From Pantoea sp. Mb-10 (GTDB lineage Bacteria; Pseudomonadota; Gammaproteobacteria; Enterobacterales; Enterobacteriaceae): a stretch of 64,000 nt of DNA. Location: assembly GCF_021272205.1 (NCBI RefSeq), contig NZ_JAJSDX010000004.1, forward strand, positions 186,001 to 250,000, written 5' to 3'. This document shows positions 8,455-17,035 of this stretch, in pieces. Positions within the stretch are counted from its first letter, which is position 1. Each line of letters opens with the position of its first letter. Made by a program: the position numbers and the translations under genes. Under the pieces are notes generated by a model. It searched no databases. It was not told where the DNA came from and worked only from the letters and a program-made list of their open reading frames with translations.

Positions 8455-9413
8455 CGCGCGCGAAGCTGGCGACGACCGCGCTGTTGTTTGCCTCGATGCA
8501 ACCGGCAGCTGAATCGGCGATCACCAGCGCGCAGATCATAGCGAGCGCGGTGTCGCCTTCCTGCATAAGCTGGCGTGTCAGCGGCATCTGTTACTGGTTG
8601 TTCTGCACGCCATGGGGCTGCAAGGTTCGTACATCGGTCAAGGTGACGCATTTCATACCGGAAGCCGTGGTATCGGCTTATGCCCAACCCGGCGCGAATC
8701 CCTGGAAGGAGATGGCATTCGTCAGCCAGACGGCTGGCGGGCTCGAAAATGGCATGTACGGCGTGCCAGCCGGTGGCGGTAACGAGGAGCTTAAAGCACC
8801 GGGTAAGCGTAAAACCAATCTGCATTTCAAATATGCCGATGCGATTGGCCATCCGGCCACATCGCTGATCGGCGGCAGCATCTCTGGCTATTCCTGCGAG
8901 AGCGCGGCAACGCCGCTGAATCCTTACTTCCTCAGCACGCTGGATACGCTGGCATGGCGCAGCGGCATACCGGAATCGCTTTACCCGGAAGCACTGGTGC
9001 TAGGCATGCGAGAGATTGGCAGTCAGGCAACTGCCAATATGTGGAGTAACGTCTATCCGCGATCGGGCTTCGTCACGCAGACCGATGACGACAAAGCCGC
9101 CGCCGTGGTGGCGCAGCGCGTCGCCGATATCATCACCCGCACCGACCAGCCGCACGTCTATCAAACACTCAAAGGCAATCCTTCTCCTGGCTACTGGCCG
9201 CCCGGTCCGGTCGAGGAAAACACAGGATTCAAAAACCACAAATGGCAGCGGCTGTCTCCGCAGCTCAGCGAAACCTGCGCCGTGTTCCCGGATGGCAACT
9301 TCACTGCAGCCGTTGATGGCAATGAAGCCTTCGCGCTCTGGCAACCTTACAGCTGCTGCAAGCGTCGCGGCCAGACCTTCCTTTACAGCACCGATTTTGG
9401 AGGTGAATCATGA
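8451..9413 (+). CDS. TraU-like conjugation protein, TIGR03756-like
   Basis: A 320-residue exported protein rich in cysteine. It has an N-terminal signal and a cluster of Cys and Trp residues (Cys at about 38, 47, 52 and 56) as in TraU proteins, which are disulfide-bonded periplasmic mating-pair-stabilisation factors. It matches the PFL_4710 (TIGR03756) family by length and position. ATGA overlaps link it to the genes on both sides. Confidence 0.8.
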   Translation: MTRAKLATTALLFASMQPAAESAITSAQIIASAVSPSCISWRVSGICYWLFCTPWGCKVRTSVKVTHFIPEAVVSAYAQPGANPWKEMAFVSQTAGGLENGMYGVPAGGGNEELKAPGKRKTNLHFKYADAIGHPATSLIGGSISGYSCESAATPLNPYFLSTLDTLAWRSGIPESLYPEALVLGMREIGSQATANMWSNVYPRSGFVTQTDDDKAAAVVAQRVADIITRTDQPHVYQTLKGNPSPGYWPPGPVEENTGFKNHKWQRLSPQLSETCAVFPDGNFTAAVDGNEAFALWQPYSCCKRRGQTFLYSTDFGGES

Positions 9414-10825
9414 TCCCGCGCATCTGGTTTACAGCGTCAGTGTTGCTACTGGCAACCAGCGCCGAGGCGTTTGACGTTTCACTGCCGCAGGTTCAGGACA
9501 GCAGTATGGGCTACGGCAAAAGCGCCAACGGCGCGGTGTCCGACAAGCTGTTTTATACCCTTGGTGGCGGCTCGGTAATTTCGCAGCCCGCCACGCGCAG
9601 CAACATGCAGAAGCTTGGGCTGGACGTTGGCTGGAGCTCGGATCTGCAATGCGGCAACTTCGACCTGAAAACCACCGTCGGCAATCAGCTCAACGGCATG
9701 ACCAACGGTTTCAAAAACCTGATGGGCGATGTGGTTCAGGGCGCAACCGGCGCGGTGGCAAGTTTGCCCGCGATGGTGATCCAGCGCGCTAATCCCGGCC
9801 TGTATGAAATGCTCACCAACGGCGTGCTGCAGGCCAATGTGGCGTTCGACAAGGCTCAGCTCAACTGCCAGAACATGGCCAAACGCATGGTGGATTTCTC
9901 GGACTCCAGCAAATGGACGCAGCAGGCGGCGATGGACGAGTACAAAAAGCTGGTCAACAGCGGCGACGCGGATGCGGTACGCGTGAACGATGCCGGGGAA
10001 AAAGTGACGGGCGAATCCGGCAGCAACTGGGTTGGCGGTGAAAAGCGCGGTGGTCGCGGCCAGCGCGCGATTCGCCCGACTCATGACCTGTCTGCCGCTG
10101 GCTATAACATGATGAATAATCTGCCGGTAAACAGTACCGGCAGCGTCAGCGGCGACAGCTGTACGGGCGGCAGCTGCGGGAAGTTTTCCAGCTCCGAAGA
10201 AGCGGCAGCTGCGGTGGTTAAAGTGCTTGGCGATCGCTCAATTCGCACCTGCAAAGATGCCGCGCAATGCACCGATGGCGATATCGATCAGCAACCTGGC
10301 GCCAGTGTCGCCGGAACCGGCTTTTCACCGATGCTGGAAGAAGCCACGCGCATCAACGGCGAGCAACTGGTGAAGCTGGTTAATGGCGCGGAGAAACCCA
10401 ACGCCGAGAACCTGGCAAAACTGCGTACCGGCAGCCTGGCGATCACCAGTGGCGTGATCAAAGCGCTGCAACGTGACCCGGACAACGCGGCGCTGGTTGG
10501 CCGTCTGGCGGGTGAACTGGCGATGGCCGATACGGTTGAAACCGCGCTGCTGATGCGTCGCATGATTGTGACCGGCCAATCGGAACCGAATGCAGCGGCA
10601 ATGCCTGAAGCGCTGCAGGAAGGCGATCGCCGCGTTGAATCGCTCGATCGGGAAATCAATGCTCTCAAGAATGAAATGGAACTGAAGCGCGAACTGGCGC
10701 GTAACTCCGTGCTGACCATCATTGACCGTGAGAACAATCGCGCTACAACGAACCCGCAGCGCCAGCCGCATGAAAACACCGATTCGCGCTTCAACCAGCT
10801 TTCCGCACCATCCGGGGAGGAGTGA
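9410..10825 (+). CDS. Conjugation protein, TIGR03755-like
   Basis: A 471-residue exported protein with a signal peptide ending near residue 21 (Ala-Glu-Ala before Phe). The mature part is Gly/Asn rich, includes a Cys-rich segment around residue 245 and a helical C-terminus of about 70 residues. It corresponds to the PFL_4711 (TIGR03755) family that follows the TraU-like gene in GI-type operons, possibly acting in mating-pair stabilisation. The exact role is unknown. Confidence 0.78.
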   Translation: MIPRIWFTASVLLLATSAEAFDVSLPQVQDSSMGYGKSANGAVSDKLFYTLGGGSVISQPATRSNMQKLGLDVGWSSDLQCGNFDLKTTVGNQLNGMTNGFKNLMGDVVQGATGAVASLPAMVIQRANPGLYEMLTNGVLQANVAFDKAQLNCQNMAKRMVDFSDSSKWTQQAAMDEYKKLVNSGDADAVRVNDAGEKVTGESGSNWVGGEKRGGRGQRAIRPTHDLSAAGYNMMNNLPVNSTGSVSGDSCTGGSCGKFSSSEEAAAAVVKVLGDRSIRTCKDAAQCTDGDIDQQPGASVAGTGFSPMLEEATRINGEQLVKLVNGAEKPNAENLAKLRTGSLAITSGVIKALQRDPDNAALVGRLAGELAMADTVETALLMRRMIVTGQSEPNAAAMPEALQEGDRRVESLDREINALKNEMELKRELARNSVLTIIDRENNRATTNPQRQPHENTDSRFNQLSAPSGEE

Positions 10826-10826
10826 G

Positions 10827-11147
10827 ATGCGTAAATTCCTCAAGGTACTCGCCTGTATGGTGTCGTTCACTGCCATTTTCTGCGTGGTGATCGCGACGTT
10901 ACTGTCTGTCAGCCAGTCACCAGATGCACCGGCACTGCTGATGCGTTGGTTTGAGAAAACATGGGTGCTCTGGCTGGCATGGCGACTGATTATTTATGCG
11001 GTGACGGCTTACTTCACCTTCCAGTGCTGGCAGCGTAAGAAATCAGATCCTGTGTGGCGACGTGCCATTCTGCGCATTGGCGGTATTGGTGCGCTCTATA
11101 TCGCCATTATGGAGTGGGTGCTTTATGCCTCAACGGGAGGTCACTAA
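10827..11147 (+). CDS. Small membrane protein of the transfer operon
   Basis: A 106-residue protein with three hydrophobic segments (about residues 8-28, 44-65 and 80-100). The ATG at 10827 follows a strong GGGGAGGAG ribosome-binding site, one base after the previous stop, and its own stop shares a base with the next ATG. GI-type ICEs regularly encode an unnamed small membrane protein between the TIGR03755 and TraG genes. A named function cannot be given. Confidence 0.65.
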   Translation: MRKFLKVLACMVSFTAIFCVVIATLLSVSQSPDAPALLMRWFEKTWVLWLAWRLIIYAVTAYFTFQCWQRKKSDPVWRRAILRIGGIGALYIAIMEWVLYASTGGH

Positions 11148-12655
11148 TGACAACGAACAGCTATCTGGAATTTTTCCTCACGTTGCTGGGCTGGATCATC
11201 AATAACGGCATCTGGAATCTGCTGATCGCCACCGGCCTGTTCGCGCTACCGCTAGTATTCAAAGTCGTGGGGATCTGGCTCAAGGTGCGCGAAGAAGGCG
11301 ATGACGAGGGCAACAAAGGCAAGCTGTCACTGCCGCGTATCGAGAACGCGCTCTATAGCGCGTTTTTTGTGATGCTGGTTTGTTGCCTGCCGATCATCAA
11401 TGTCAGCCTCGACAGCATTCAATACGATGAATCTCGTTCCAAGAGCTGCGGCACCTGGACAGCAAAAGCGCCAGATGAAAGCGGCTATTCAACGATCATT
11501 AGCAGCATGGACGGGCAAACAGCAGCTGCGCCAATTTGGTGGGTGCTGATGCATAAACTATCTAAAGGCATCACTCAGGCAGCTGTGGCCACAATTCCCT
11601 GCCGCCCGGATTTACGTCAGCTGCGCTTTGAAGTACAGCACACTCGCATCAGTAATCCGGCGCTCGCCGCCGAGTTGCAGGACTTCACCAACGATTGTTA
11701 TGCGCTGGCGCTATACCTGTGGAAGCAGCAGGATCAGGGGCAAACGAAAGAGGAAGACGCGCTGCGCGATGTTGAATGGCTGGGTAGCAGCACCTTTTTG
11801 AACGGCAGCGGTTATTACGATCAACTGCAATCCAAGACGCCACGCGCCTCATTCCCGTGGAACGAGGGCCGCGACAGCGGTAGACCAGATACCGGGCGCG
11901 GTGGCTATCCAACCTGCCGCGAATGGTGGTCCAGTGCCGATACCGGTCTTGAGGCGCGTGTAGTCGATCAGGCATCACCCGGCATGTGGCTGCGGATGTC
12001 TGCCGCACTAAAAATGATGGGCAAGGACAACGCTGAATATAAAGAGAGCATTGTTCGCCGCCTGGTGAGCCCGGAAAGTTTGACCGTCTCGCAGAATGGA
12101 CGGACCTATGCCGGTTATGGTGGTAATGCCGACTTCACACTGGATAACTCCGCCACCCGCATTGGCGGTATTGCGGGAATGTCATTAGGTAGTCTGGCAG
12201 CGTTCCCGGCATTTGATGCGATGCGCCAGGCATTACCGATGGTGCAGGCATTATTGCTGATGGCGATATACGTGATGCTGCCACTGATATTGGCGTTTGG
12301 GAGTTATGAGTTCAAAACCGTTATTACCGTCAGCTTTGTGGTGTTTGCGCTTAATTTCCTGACGTTCTGGTGGGAATTGGCGCGTTGGCTGGACAGCTGG
12401 CTAATGGAAGCACTTTATAGTTCTGATACGCATAGCCGCTGGAATGCAGCGGGTTTCCAGAATAGCTCTGATGATTTGATTATGAACTTTGTTATGGGGG
12501 CGATGTTTATTTTCTTACCCATGCTGTGGGTGACTGCATTCTCTTGGGCAGGAATTAGAGTTGGCGGTTTGGCCGATGCAATGAGTTCAGGTGTGAAATC
12601 AACTCAGTCTGCTGCTGGTAAAGTCGGAGAAAAAATAGGTGGTAGAATAGGATGA
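11147..12655 (+). CDS. TraG N-terminal-domain conjugation protein
   Basis: A 502-residue inner-membrane protein. Hydrophobic segments lie near residues 8-45 and 65-85, a large periplasmic part follows, and a second cluster of membrane segments lies at about residues 365-475, ending in a Gly/Ser/Lys tail. This is the layout of the TraG N-terminal domain family that takes part in mating-pair stabilisation. It closes the plus-strand transfer operon. The start at 11147 overlaps the previous stop by one base. Confidence 0.82.
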   Translation: MTTNSYLEFFLTLLGWIINNGIWNLLIATGLFALPLVFKVVGIWLKVREEGDDEGNKGKLSLPRIENALYSAFFVMLVCCLPIINVSLDSIQYDESRSKSCGTWTAKAPDESGYSTIISSMDGQTAAAPIWWVLMHKLSKGITQAAVATIPCRPDLRQLRFEVQHTRISNPALAAELQDFTNDCYALALYLWKQQDQGQTKEEDALRDVEWLGSSTFLNGSGYYDQLQSKTPRASFPWNEGRDSGRPDTGRGGYPTCREWWSSADTGLEARVVDQASPGMWLRMSAALKMMGKDNAEYKESIVRRLVSPESLTVSQNGRTYAGYGGNADFTLDNSATRIGGIAGMSLGSLAAFPAFDAMRQALPMVQALLLMAIYVMLPLILAFGSYEFKTVITVSFVVFALNFLTFWWELARWLDSWLMEALYSSDTHSRWNAAGFQNSSDDLIMNFVMGAMFIFLPMLWVTAFSWAGIRVGGLADAMSSGVKSTQSAAGKVGEKIGGRIG

Positions 12656-12663
12656 AAATGAAA

Positions 12664-12680
12664 GGCGCAACGGATGCGCC
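12664..12680. other. Small inverted repeat between convergent genes
   Basis: A perfect 6-base inverted repeat (GGCGCA / TGCGCC) with a 5-base loop lies just past the end of the TraG-like gene. No clear T run follows on the plus strand; a weak T-rich stretch follows on the minus strand. It may end transcripts between the convergent genes, but the evidence is thin. Confidence 0.3.
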
Positions 12681-12749
12681 GAATTAACCTTGGGCTAATC
12701 AAAACGATAAATGCAACGCGATAATTTACGCTGCATTAATAAGTTAATC

Positions 12750-13067
12750 TCAATCATCATCTCTCACGCCACCAGAATAATATCCATATCCTTCTGGCCC
12801 ATCACGATATCCATCCCCTCGCGGCTCATCGTCATCGTCAAAAACGGTACTATTGTGATCCGTAACGTGGTTTTCAGTATTACCGTAAATTAAAGCGCCG
12901 AGAACAATAGCTGCGACAATTAATATAATTCCTGAAAGATAGTAGAAAAGAAAAAGAGCAAAAGCCAAAATAAGACAGGCGAGGAGAACTTTACTGCTAG
13001 TCGAAGCAGGAAGTTTACTCTTAATCGTTTTAAGTTTACCTCTGAAATGCCAATTTTGAATGCGCAC
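12750..13067 (-). CDS. Small membrane protein, possibly DUF3742-like
   Basis: A 105-residue protein read from a GTG start that has a GAGG six bases upstream. It has a basic N-terminus, a long hydrophobic region (about residues 27-62, one or two helices) and an acidic, Gly/Tyr-rich tail. A small gene opposed to the TraG gene at the end of the transfer operon is a standard feature of GI-type ICEs and usually encodes a DUF3742 protein. Similarity is by layout and the Gly-Tyr-Tyr-Ser-Gly-Gly tail, so the family call is tentative. Confidence 0.5.
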   Translation of the reverse strand: MRIQNWHFRGKLKTIKSKLPASTSSKVLLACLILAFALFLFYYLSGIILIVAAIVLGALIYGNTENHVTDHNSTVFDDDDEPRGDGYRDGPEGYGYYSGGVRDDD

Positions 13068-13881
13068 GATTGCCTCAATTCCAGAATGTATATCTCAAAG
13101 TTTAATCCCAATACTTGATGATGCAACCTATATCGCCTGTTGACCGTCAAATCCAATGTTGATAGTTTGGGCTTGTTGCCTTAGTTGTTTACGCAACCAA
13201 CAAAGCCCTCATGACCTGAAAGGGGCCCCCCAGCGGCGGTCATCAGCGAAAGTTTCAGCGGCCTGTGAGAAACGCCATATGGCGGCTGCATCCGAGATAA
13301 CCGGCAAAGCTACTCAACCTTTGCAAGTAGCGGGCAAAAGCAACGCCCAAGGTTTCCACTACATCACTACGGTTCAATCAACTTCATCTCATCGATACAA
13401 GCTACTGCGCACGGCCAGTTCGCGTGATCGTTTCCGCCATTTGGAACATTTGGCGACGAACGGACCTCGCAAATACAGGCAGAAGCAGCGCGGCGTCACT
13501 TGCGTTGGCGCGTAGCAACAACCAAGTGACGCGCGCAGCGCGTATACGTCAACACCACGTAATACGGCCTTCTGCGACGACGCTTACCGTCTGACCAACA
13601 CGTAGTCCGTTATTACAACCATCAACCGCCCCAACATTCAGTGAACGTTGGCAACTTATCTGAGGAGGAAATCGACGCGATATCAAGGCGACGTCAGCGA
13701 ACCTGACGGACGGAGGCGTCCTGAGAAATCAGGAACCGGCATTAGCCGCGATCAGCTCTGAGAGCTGTGGGGACCTCGCAACAACTCAACATTTCGCCGC
13801 CCCGATGCACAGATATCCGCTGAGACGCAGGAAGCGCAACCTGAAACCGTGCCGTCGGGGTAGAGATGTTTTGGAGGATGT
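13068..13881 (+). promoter_or_regulatory. Long structured region upstream of the integrase-domain gene
   Basis: About 800 bases without a convincing gene. A 29-base element at 13213-13241 (GACCTGAAAG ... GGCGGTC) recurs in related form at 18553-18580 in the leader of another operon. A perfect 12-base palindrome lies at 13273-13284, and further small inverted repeats follow. An open stretch without a start (13563-13700) ends in a peptide-like reading Leu-Ser-Glu-Glu-Glu-Ile-Asp-Ala-Ile-Ser, perhaps a remnant. A GGAGG precedes the ATG at 13882. Confidence 0.4.
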
Positions 13882-14769
13882 ATGTCACGCGGAAACAAGC
13901 AATTCAGCAAGCAGTTGGTGACGTTGGCCAGACAATCTGGCGGCAGTTTTAAAACCGTAGCTGATCGCTCGCGAATAGCAGCACGGCTGGCTGAGCAGAT
14001 GCTGAAACTCAACATCCAGATCAGGGATGTGAACCATATTAAGACTCAACACATCGAGCATTACGTGCGTAGCCGCCTGGCGGAGGAAATTTCAAAACGC
14101 ACGCTACAGAACGAAATGGCGGCGCTGCGCGCGATTCTGGCCACTGCAGGCAGAACAAAACTGGCCGACCCGAAGCATGAGAAGTTGAGTAACGATGCTC
14201 TCAACCTGTCTGGTGCCAGTCGAGCTGGATCAAAGACGGCAATTACGGACGAGCGCTTTCACGAGGCGCTCGCCCTCGTACGCAGTAAAGACGAAGGCGT
14301 TGCGTTGGCGATGGAGATTGCGCGTTATCTTGGATTGCGAACGGAAGAAGCGGTGCAGTCGGCGAAATCACTTAAGACGTGGCAGCAGGCGCTGGCGCGC
14401 GGGGATGAACGGTTGCGCGTGGTGTTTGGTACAAAAGGCGGCAGACCGAGAGACACAACAGTCGTCAGACGCGATGAGCTGGTGTGCAGTTTGAATGCAG
14501 CAGTGGCGTATACGGCGCAACATGGCGGCAAGTTGATTGATAAAGCTGGCCTCAGGAGCGCGATCGATCGCTACCGAAATGTGGCTAAGGATGCAGGATT
14601 TTCAGGAAAAGAAGCACCACACAGTTTGAGATATGCATATTCGCGCGAGGCTACTGAGTGGCATATTAAAAATGGCCTCAGCAAAAATGAAGCTGAGGCG
14701 ATGGTTTCGATGGATTTGGGGCACGGTGACGGAAGAGGTAGTTATGTTTTTAAAGTTTACAACAATTAG
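13882..14769 (+). CDS. Integrase-domain protein (tyrosine recombinase-like)
   Basis: A 295-residue protein with an N-terminal SAM-like DNA-binding domain (about residues 1-110) and a C-terminal catalytic domain of the Integrase_1 type. The catalytic set is present: Arg in Gly-Leu-Arg-Thr-Glu-Glu (about residue 153), His-Ser-Leu-Arg (about 248-251), then Leu-Gly-His-Gly with a Tyr seven residues on. Such proteins are common accessory genes in SPI-7-like ICEs and are not necessarily the enzyme that moves the element. Its stop overlaps the stop of the convergent cargo gene, marking the cassette border. Confidence 0.8.
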   Translation: MSRGNKQFSKQLVTLARQSGGSFKTVADRSRIAARLAEQMLKLNIQIRDVNHIKTQHIEHYVRSRLAEEISKRTLQNEMAALRAILATAGRTKLADPKHEKLSNDALNLSGASRAGSKTAITDERFHEALALVRSKDEGVALAMEIARYLGLRTEEAVQSAKSLKTWQQALARGDERLRVVFGTKGGRPRDTTVVRRDELVCSLNAAVAYTAQHGGKLIDKAGLRSAIDRYRNVAKDAGFSGKEAPHSLRYAYSREATEWHIKNGLSKNEAEAMVSMDLGHGDGRGSYVFKVYNN

Positions 14770-15215
14770 CCTTTGAACCATTTTTTTAAACCATTAAATA
14801 ATATACCGATAAAACTTATCTTAACATTTTCCTTTTTTGATAATGTAGGCGCAACATTGACCTCACATTGATCATCTTTATAAGTTGATAATTTGAGTGA
14901 TAGATTTCTTTCCCTATTGATTTTTATGACATCGTCATTCATATCACCCGCCCACGATATTTTATTTTTCCTTATCCAATAATGCGAGCGACAAGGAAAA
15001 CCCCAGTTTCCTATTGATGGGTGAAGAGATATGTCTTTTCCATTATATGTCATACTCCAATCCAAAGGTGACAGTGGGGTTATCACTTCATTTTCGCACC
15101 CACAGGCACATAAATGCGCAAGAGTAGAGTATTTCATAGATACATATAACTTACCCATTTCCATTCTCTCTGGAATGAGATCGGAAATTACCAAATCAAA
15201 AAATTCAACCCTCAT
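14766..15215 (-). CDS. Small Cys/His protein of the ubiquitin-like operon, DUF6527-like
   Basis: A 149-residue protein. A CxCxC group (His-Leu-Cys-Ala-Cys-Gly-Cys, about residues 35-41) and a second group Phe-Pro-Cys-Arg-Ser-His-Tyr-Trp (about 74-81) suggest a metal-binding site. The segment between them (Pro-Leu-Ser-Pro-x-Asp-Trp ... Pro-Ser-Ile-Gly-Asn-Trp) matches the DUF6527 proteins usually found beside multi-ubiquitin and ThiF genes. The role is unknown; a treble-clef or ligase-like part is a guess. It is the last gene of the operon and overlaps the E1 gene by 11 bases. Confidence 0.7.
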   Translation of the reverse strand: MRVEFFDLVISDLIPERMEMGKLYVSMKYSTLAHLCACGCENEVITPLSPLDWSMTYNGKDISLHPSIGNWGFPCRSHYWIRKNKISWAGDMNDDVIKINRERNLSLKLSTYKDDQCEVNVAPTLSKKENVKISFIGILFNGLKKWFKG

Positions 15216-16398
15216 TCCCTGTCCTTTTATTGGCTATTTTATTAATCCCCAAGCTATATGTCATTTCAAATGACCCCATATCATCACAATAGAATCCAAA
15301 TTCCTTTTTCCACTGAATAACAGCAAAGGCAGCATTTAAGCAATTAAGTTCAACTAGCTGAATGTTTGATTTATAAATATCTTCAACATGAGACTCTGTA
15401 GGTAGTGTCTTTAGTGGGGCAACACCTGTTCGCTCAGTGAATAATGTTGTTCTGCATGTTCCAAATATGCTCCCTTTATCATCTGTGAAACTTAACCCCA
15501 TGCCAACATCGATGAACGGTACATTCTTAGTCATGAGAGAGGTAGAAATGAATTTCCTTGATTGAGAACTGTCCACGCAAATGAAAACAAAATCAAATTC
15601 TAATATTTCATCGACATTTTGTTCCGATATCATCTCATTGTGAGGAAATACACCTCCCCTTAACTTTTTATATATACCATGATAATAATCACATTTTGAA
15701 ATGGAATTATTTAGGTCATCTATCGATGCTGCGCCAGGTGCACGGAAAGCATTGTGTTGTTGAAAATGATCCTTATCGTACAGATGAATTTCTTTAACTT
15801 TAGTTTTAGAAATCATATCTAAAATATATGAACCAGTCCCCCCCATACCGATAATAGCAACCTTTTGAGTCGAAAATACATCATTAAGTTGAACTGTACC
15901 GATTCTAGCTGAAGCAGTGTCTTGGTAAAGAAAAATATCATCATTACTGGATGTATAGTGCCTCAAAAAGGTTCGAGCACTTATAGTTTCATCAATAAAC
16001 TTTGCTTGGTTCTCAATTACTCGCACATAGCTTGTAACCTGATGATAATAGTTTTCATAGCTGCCAGATGGCGGCTTATTTGAGAAGTGATGATCACCAG
16101 TAACACCATTTGCAAGAGCTTTGTTTGGTGAACTGTGCTGAATTGCAGACAAGATACTGCCATCAGGGCGACAGGGATGTTCACCACTAAAATACATTTG
16201 ATGTGTGTTAGGAATGCCTACAACATCTGGCGAATTTAAAACTAAATTGGTAATCAAGGTCCCTCTCAGGACCTCTTTTTTCGAATTAACGTAAGGTACA
16301 GAATGAATCAAAAGTAAACCGTCACGAACTTCAATCTCGAAGCCTTCATCATGCAGTTTCTTTAAGCATGGATTAAGACTTATCAGTTTGAGTGACAT
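15205..16398 (-). CDS. E1/ThiF-like adenylyltransferase with extra N-terminal domain
   Basis: A 397-residue protein. Residues 1 to about 160 form a separate domain of the type often fused to ThiF (DUF6791-like), with His-Gln-Met-Tyr-Phe-Ser-Gly-Glu-His-Pro-Cys near residue 68. From about residue 170 comes a Rossmann fold with Gly-Met-Gly-Gly-Thr-Gly (about 179-184) and an acidic Leu-Tyr-Asp-Lys-Asp, as in enzymes that adenylate ubiquitin-like C-termini. A Cys in Gly-Thr-Cys-Arg-Thr-Thr (about residue 310) is a candidate thioester site. It overlaps the multi-ubiquitin gene by 26 bases and the small Cys/His gene by 11. Confidence 0.85.
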   Translation of the reverse strand: MSLKLISLNPCLKKLHDEGFEIEVRDGLLLIHSVPYVNSKKEVLRGTLITNLVLNSPDVVGIPNTHQMYFSGEHPCRPDGSILSAIQHSSPNKALANGVTGDHHFSNKPPSGSYENYYHQVTSYVRVIENQAKFIDETISARTFLRHYTSSNDDIFLYQDTASARIGTVQLNDVFSTQKVAIIGMGGTGSYILDMISKTKVKEIHLYDKDHFQQHNAFRAPGAASIDDLNNSISKCDYYHGIYKKLRGGVFPHNEMISEQNVDEILEFDFVFICVDSSQSRKFISTSLMTKNVPFIDVGMGLSFTDDKGSIFGTCRTTLFTERTGVAPLKTLPTESHVEDIYKSNIQLVELNCLNAAFAVIQWKKEFGFYCDDMGSFEMTYSLGINKIANKRTGNEG

Positions 16399-17035
16399 AA
16401 AACACCATCCCGTTAGTTAATTGTACATGTTGACCATCAACCATGGCCCCCTCAGGGTTCACAATTGGGCCATTAGCATAATCGATCGAGTAAATCGAAC
16501 TTTCAGTATTCTCAGCATGTTCGAAGGCGAGTTTTACTACCTGCCAGTAACTCAAGATTCGATGGTTTACATTCTTTGCTCTGGCATTGACTATAATTTC
16601 AATACATGTCTCTTGTGTGTAAAGACGTTCAACACCTTGTGATGTGAGGTCTACATATTCATGATCAGAAATTAGTCTATCTTTTTCATTTTGTAGCTCA
16701 AGCCAAACATCATTACTAGATAGTTCAATATTAGCTAAAGATTTAATTGTGGCTCCAGTGATGTTCGGGGCTCCCCAATCAAATGTTTTTCCATCAAGAG
16801 TGAACCGATAAGTCCGGTCGGACTTGAACAACAGGAATGTCTCAATGCTGTCTTTGTCTAACTGGGTTGATTCTTCAGGGCGAATCTCTTCGAGTAAGCC
16901 ATTCTTCAGTTTTTGAAACAGAACATACTCGACGATATCTCTAACGCCCGAGGCGAGCAAAATCTGAGCCCCAGTTGGAGTGGTATCATCAATTTCAACA
17001 AGTTTATCGTTGATTTTTATCATTTTACTTTTCAT
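16373..17035 (-). CDS. Multi-ubiquitin domain protein
   Basis: A 220-residue protein made of three tandem beta-grasp (ubiquitin-like) repeats, about residues 5-72, 73-140 and 141-220. Repeat 2 has the family hallmarks: Phe-Asp-Trp-Gly, then Ile-Thr-Gly-Ala, Val-Trp-Leu-Glu and Val-Asp-Leu-x-x-x-Gly-Val-Glu-Arg. The C-terminus ends Asp-Lys-Ser and has no Gly-Gly. It is the first gene of a three-gene operon with an E1-like enzyme. It is presumably the modifier protein or its precursor. The ATG at 17035 follows an AGGGAG ribosome-binding site. Confidence 0.85.
   Translation of the reverse strand: MKSKMIKINDKLVEIDDTTPTGAQILLASGVRDIVEYVLFQKLKNGLLEEIRPEESTQLDKDSIETFLLFKSDRTYRFTLDGKTFDWGAPNITGATIKSLANIELSSNDVWLELQNEKDRLISDHEYVDLTSQGVERLYTQETCIEIIVNARAKNVNHRILSYWQVVKLAFEHAENTESSIYSIDYANGPIVNPEGAMVDGQHVQLTNGMVFYVTQTDKS

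Noticed and set aside
13156..13515. Open frame of 119 codons before the integrase-domain gene
   Set aside because: No ribosome-binding site, unlikely composition, and it covers the hairpins and the repeated leader element.
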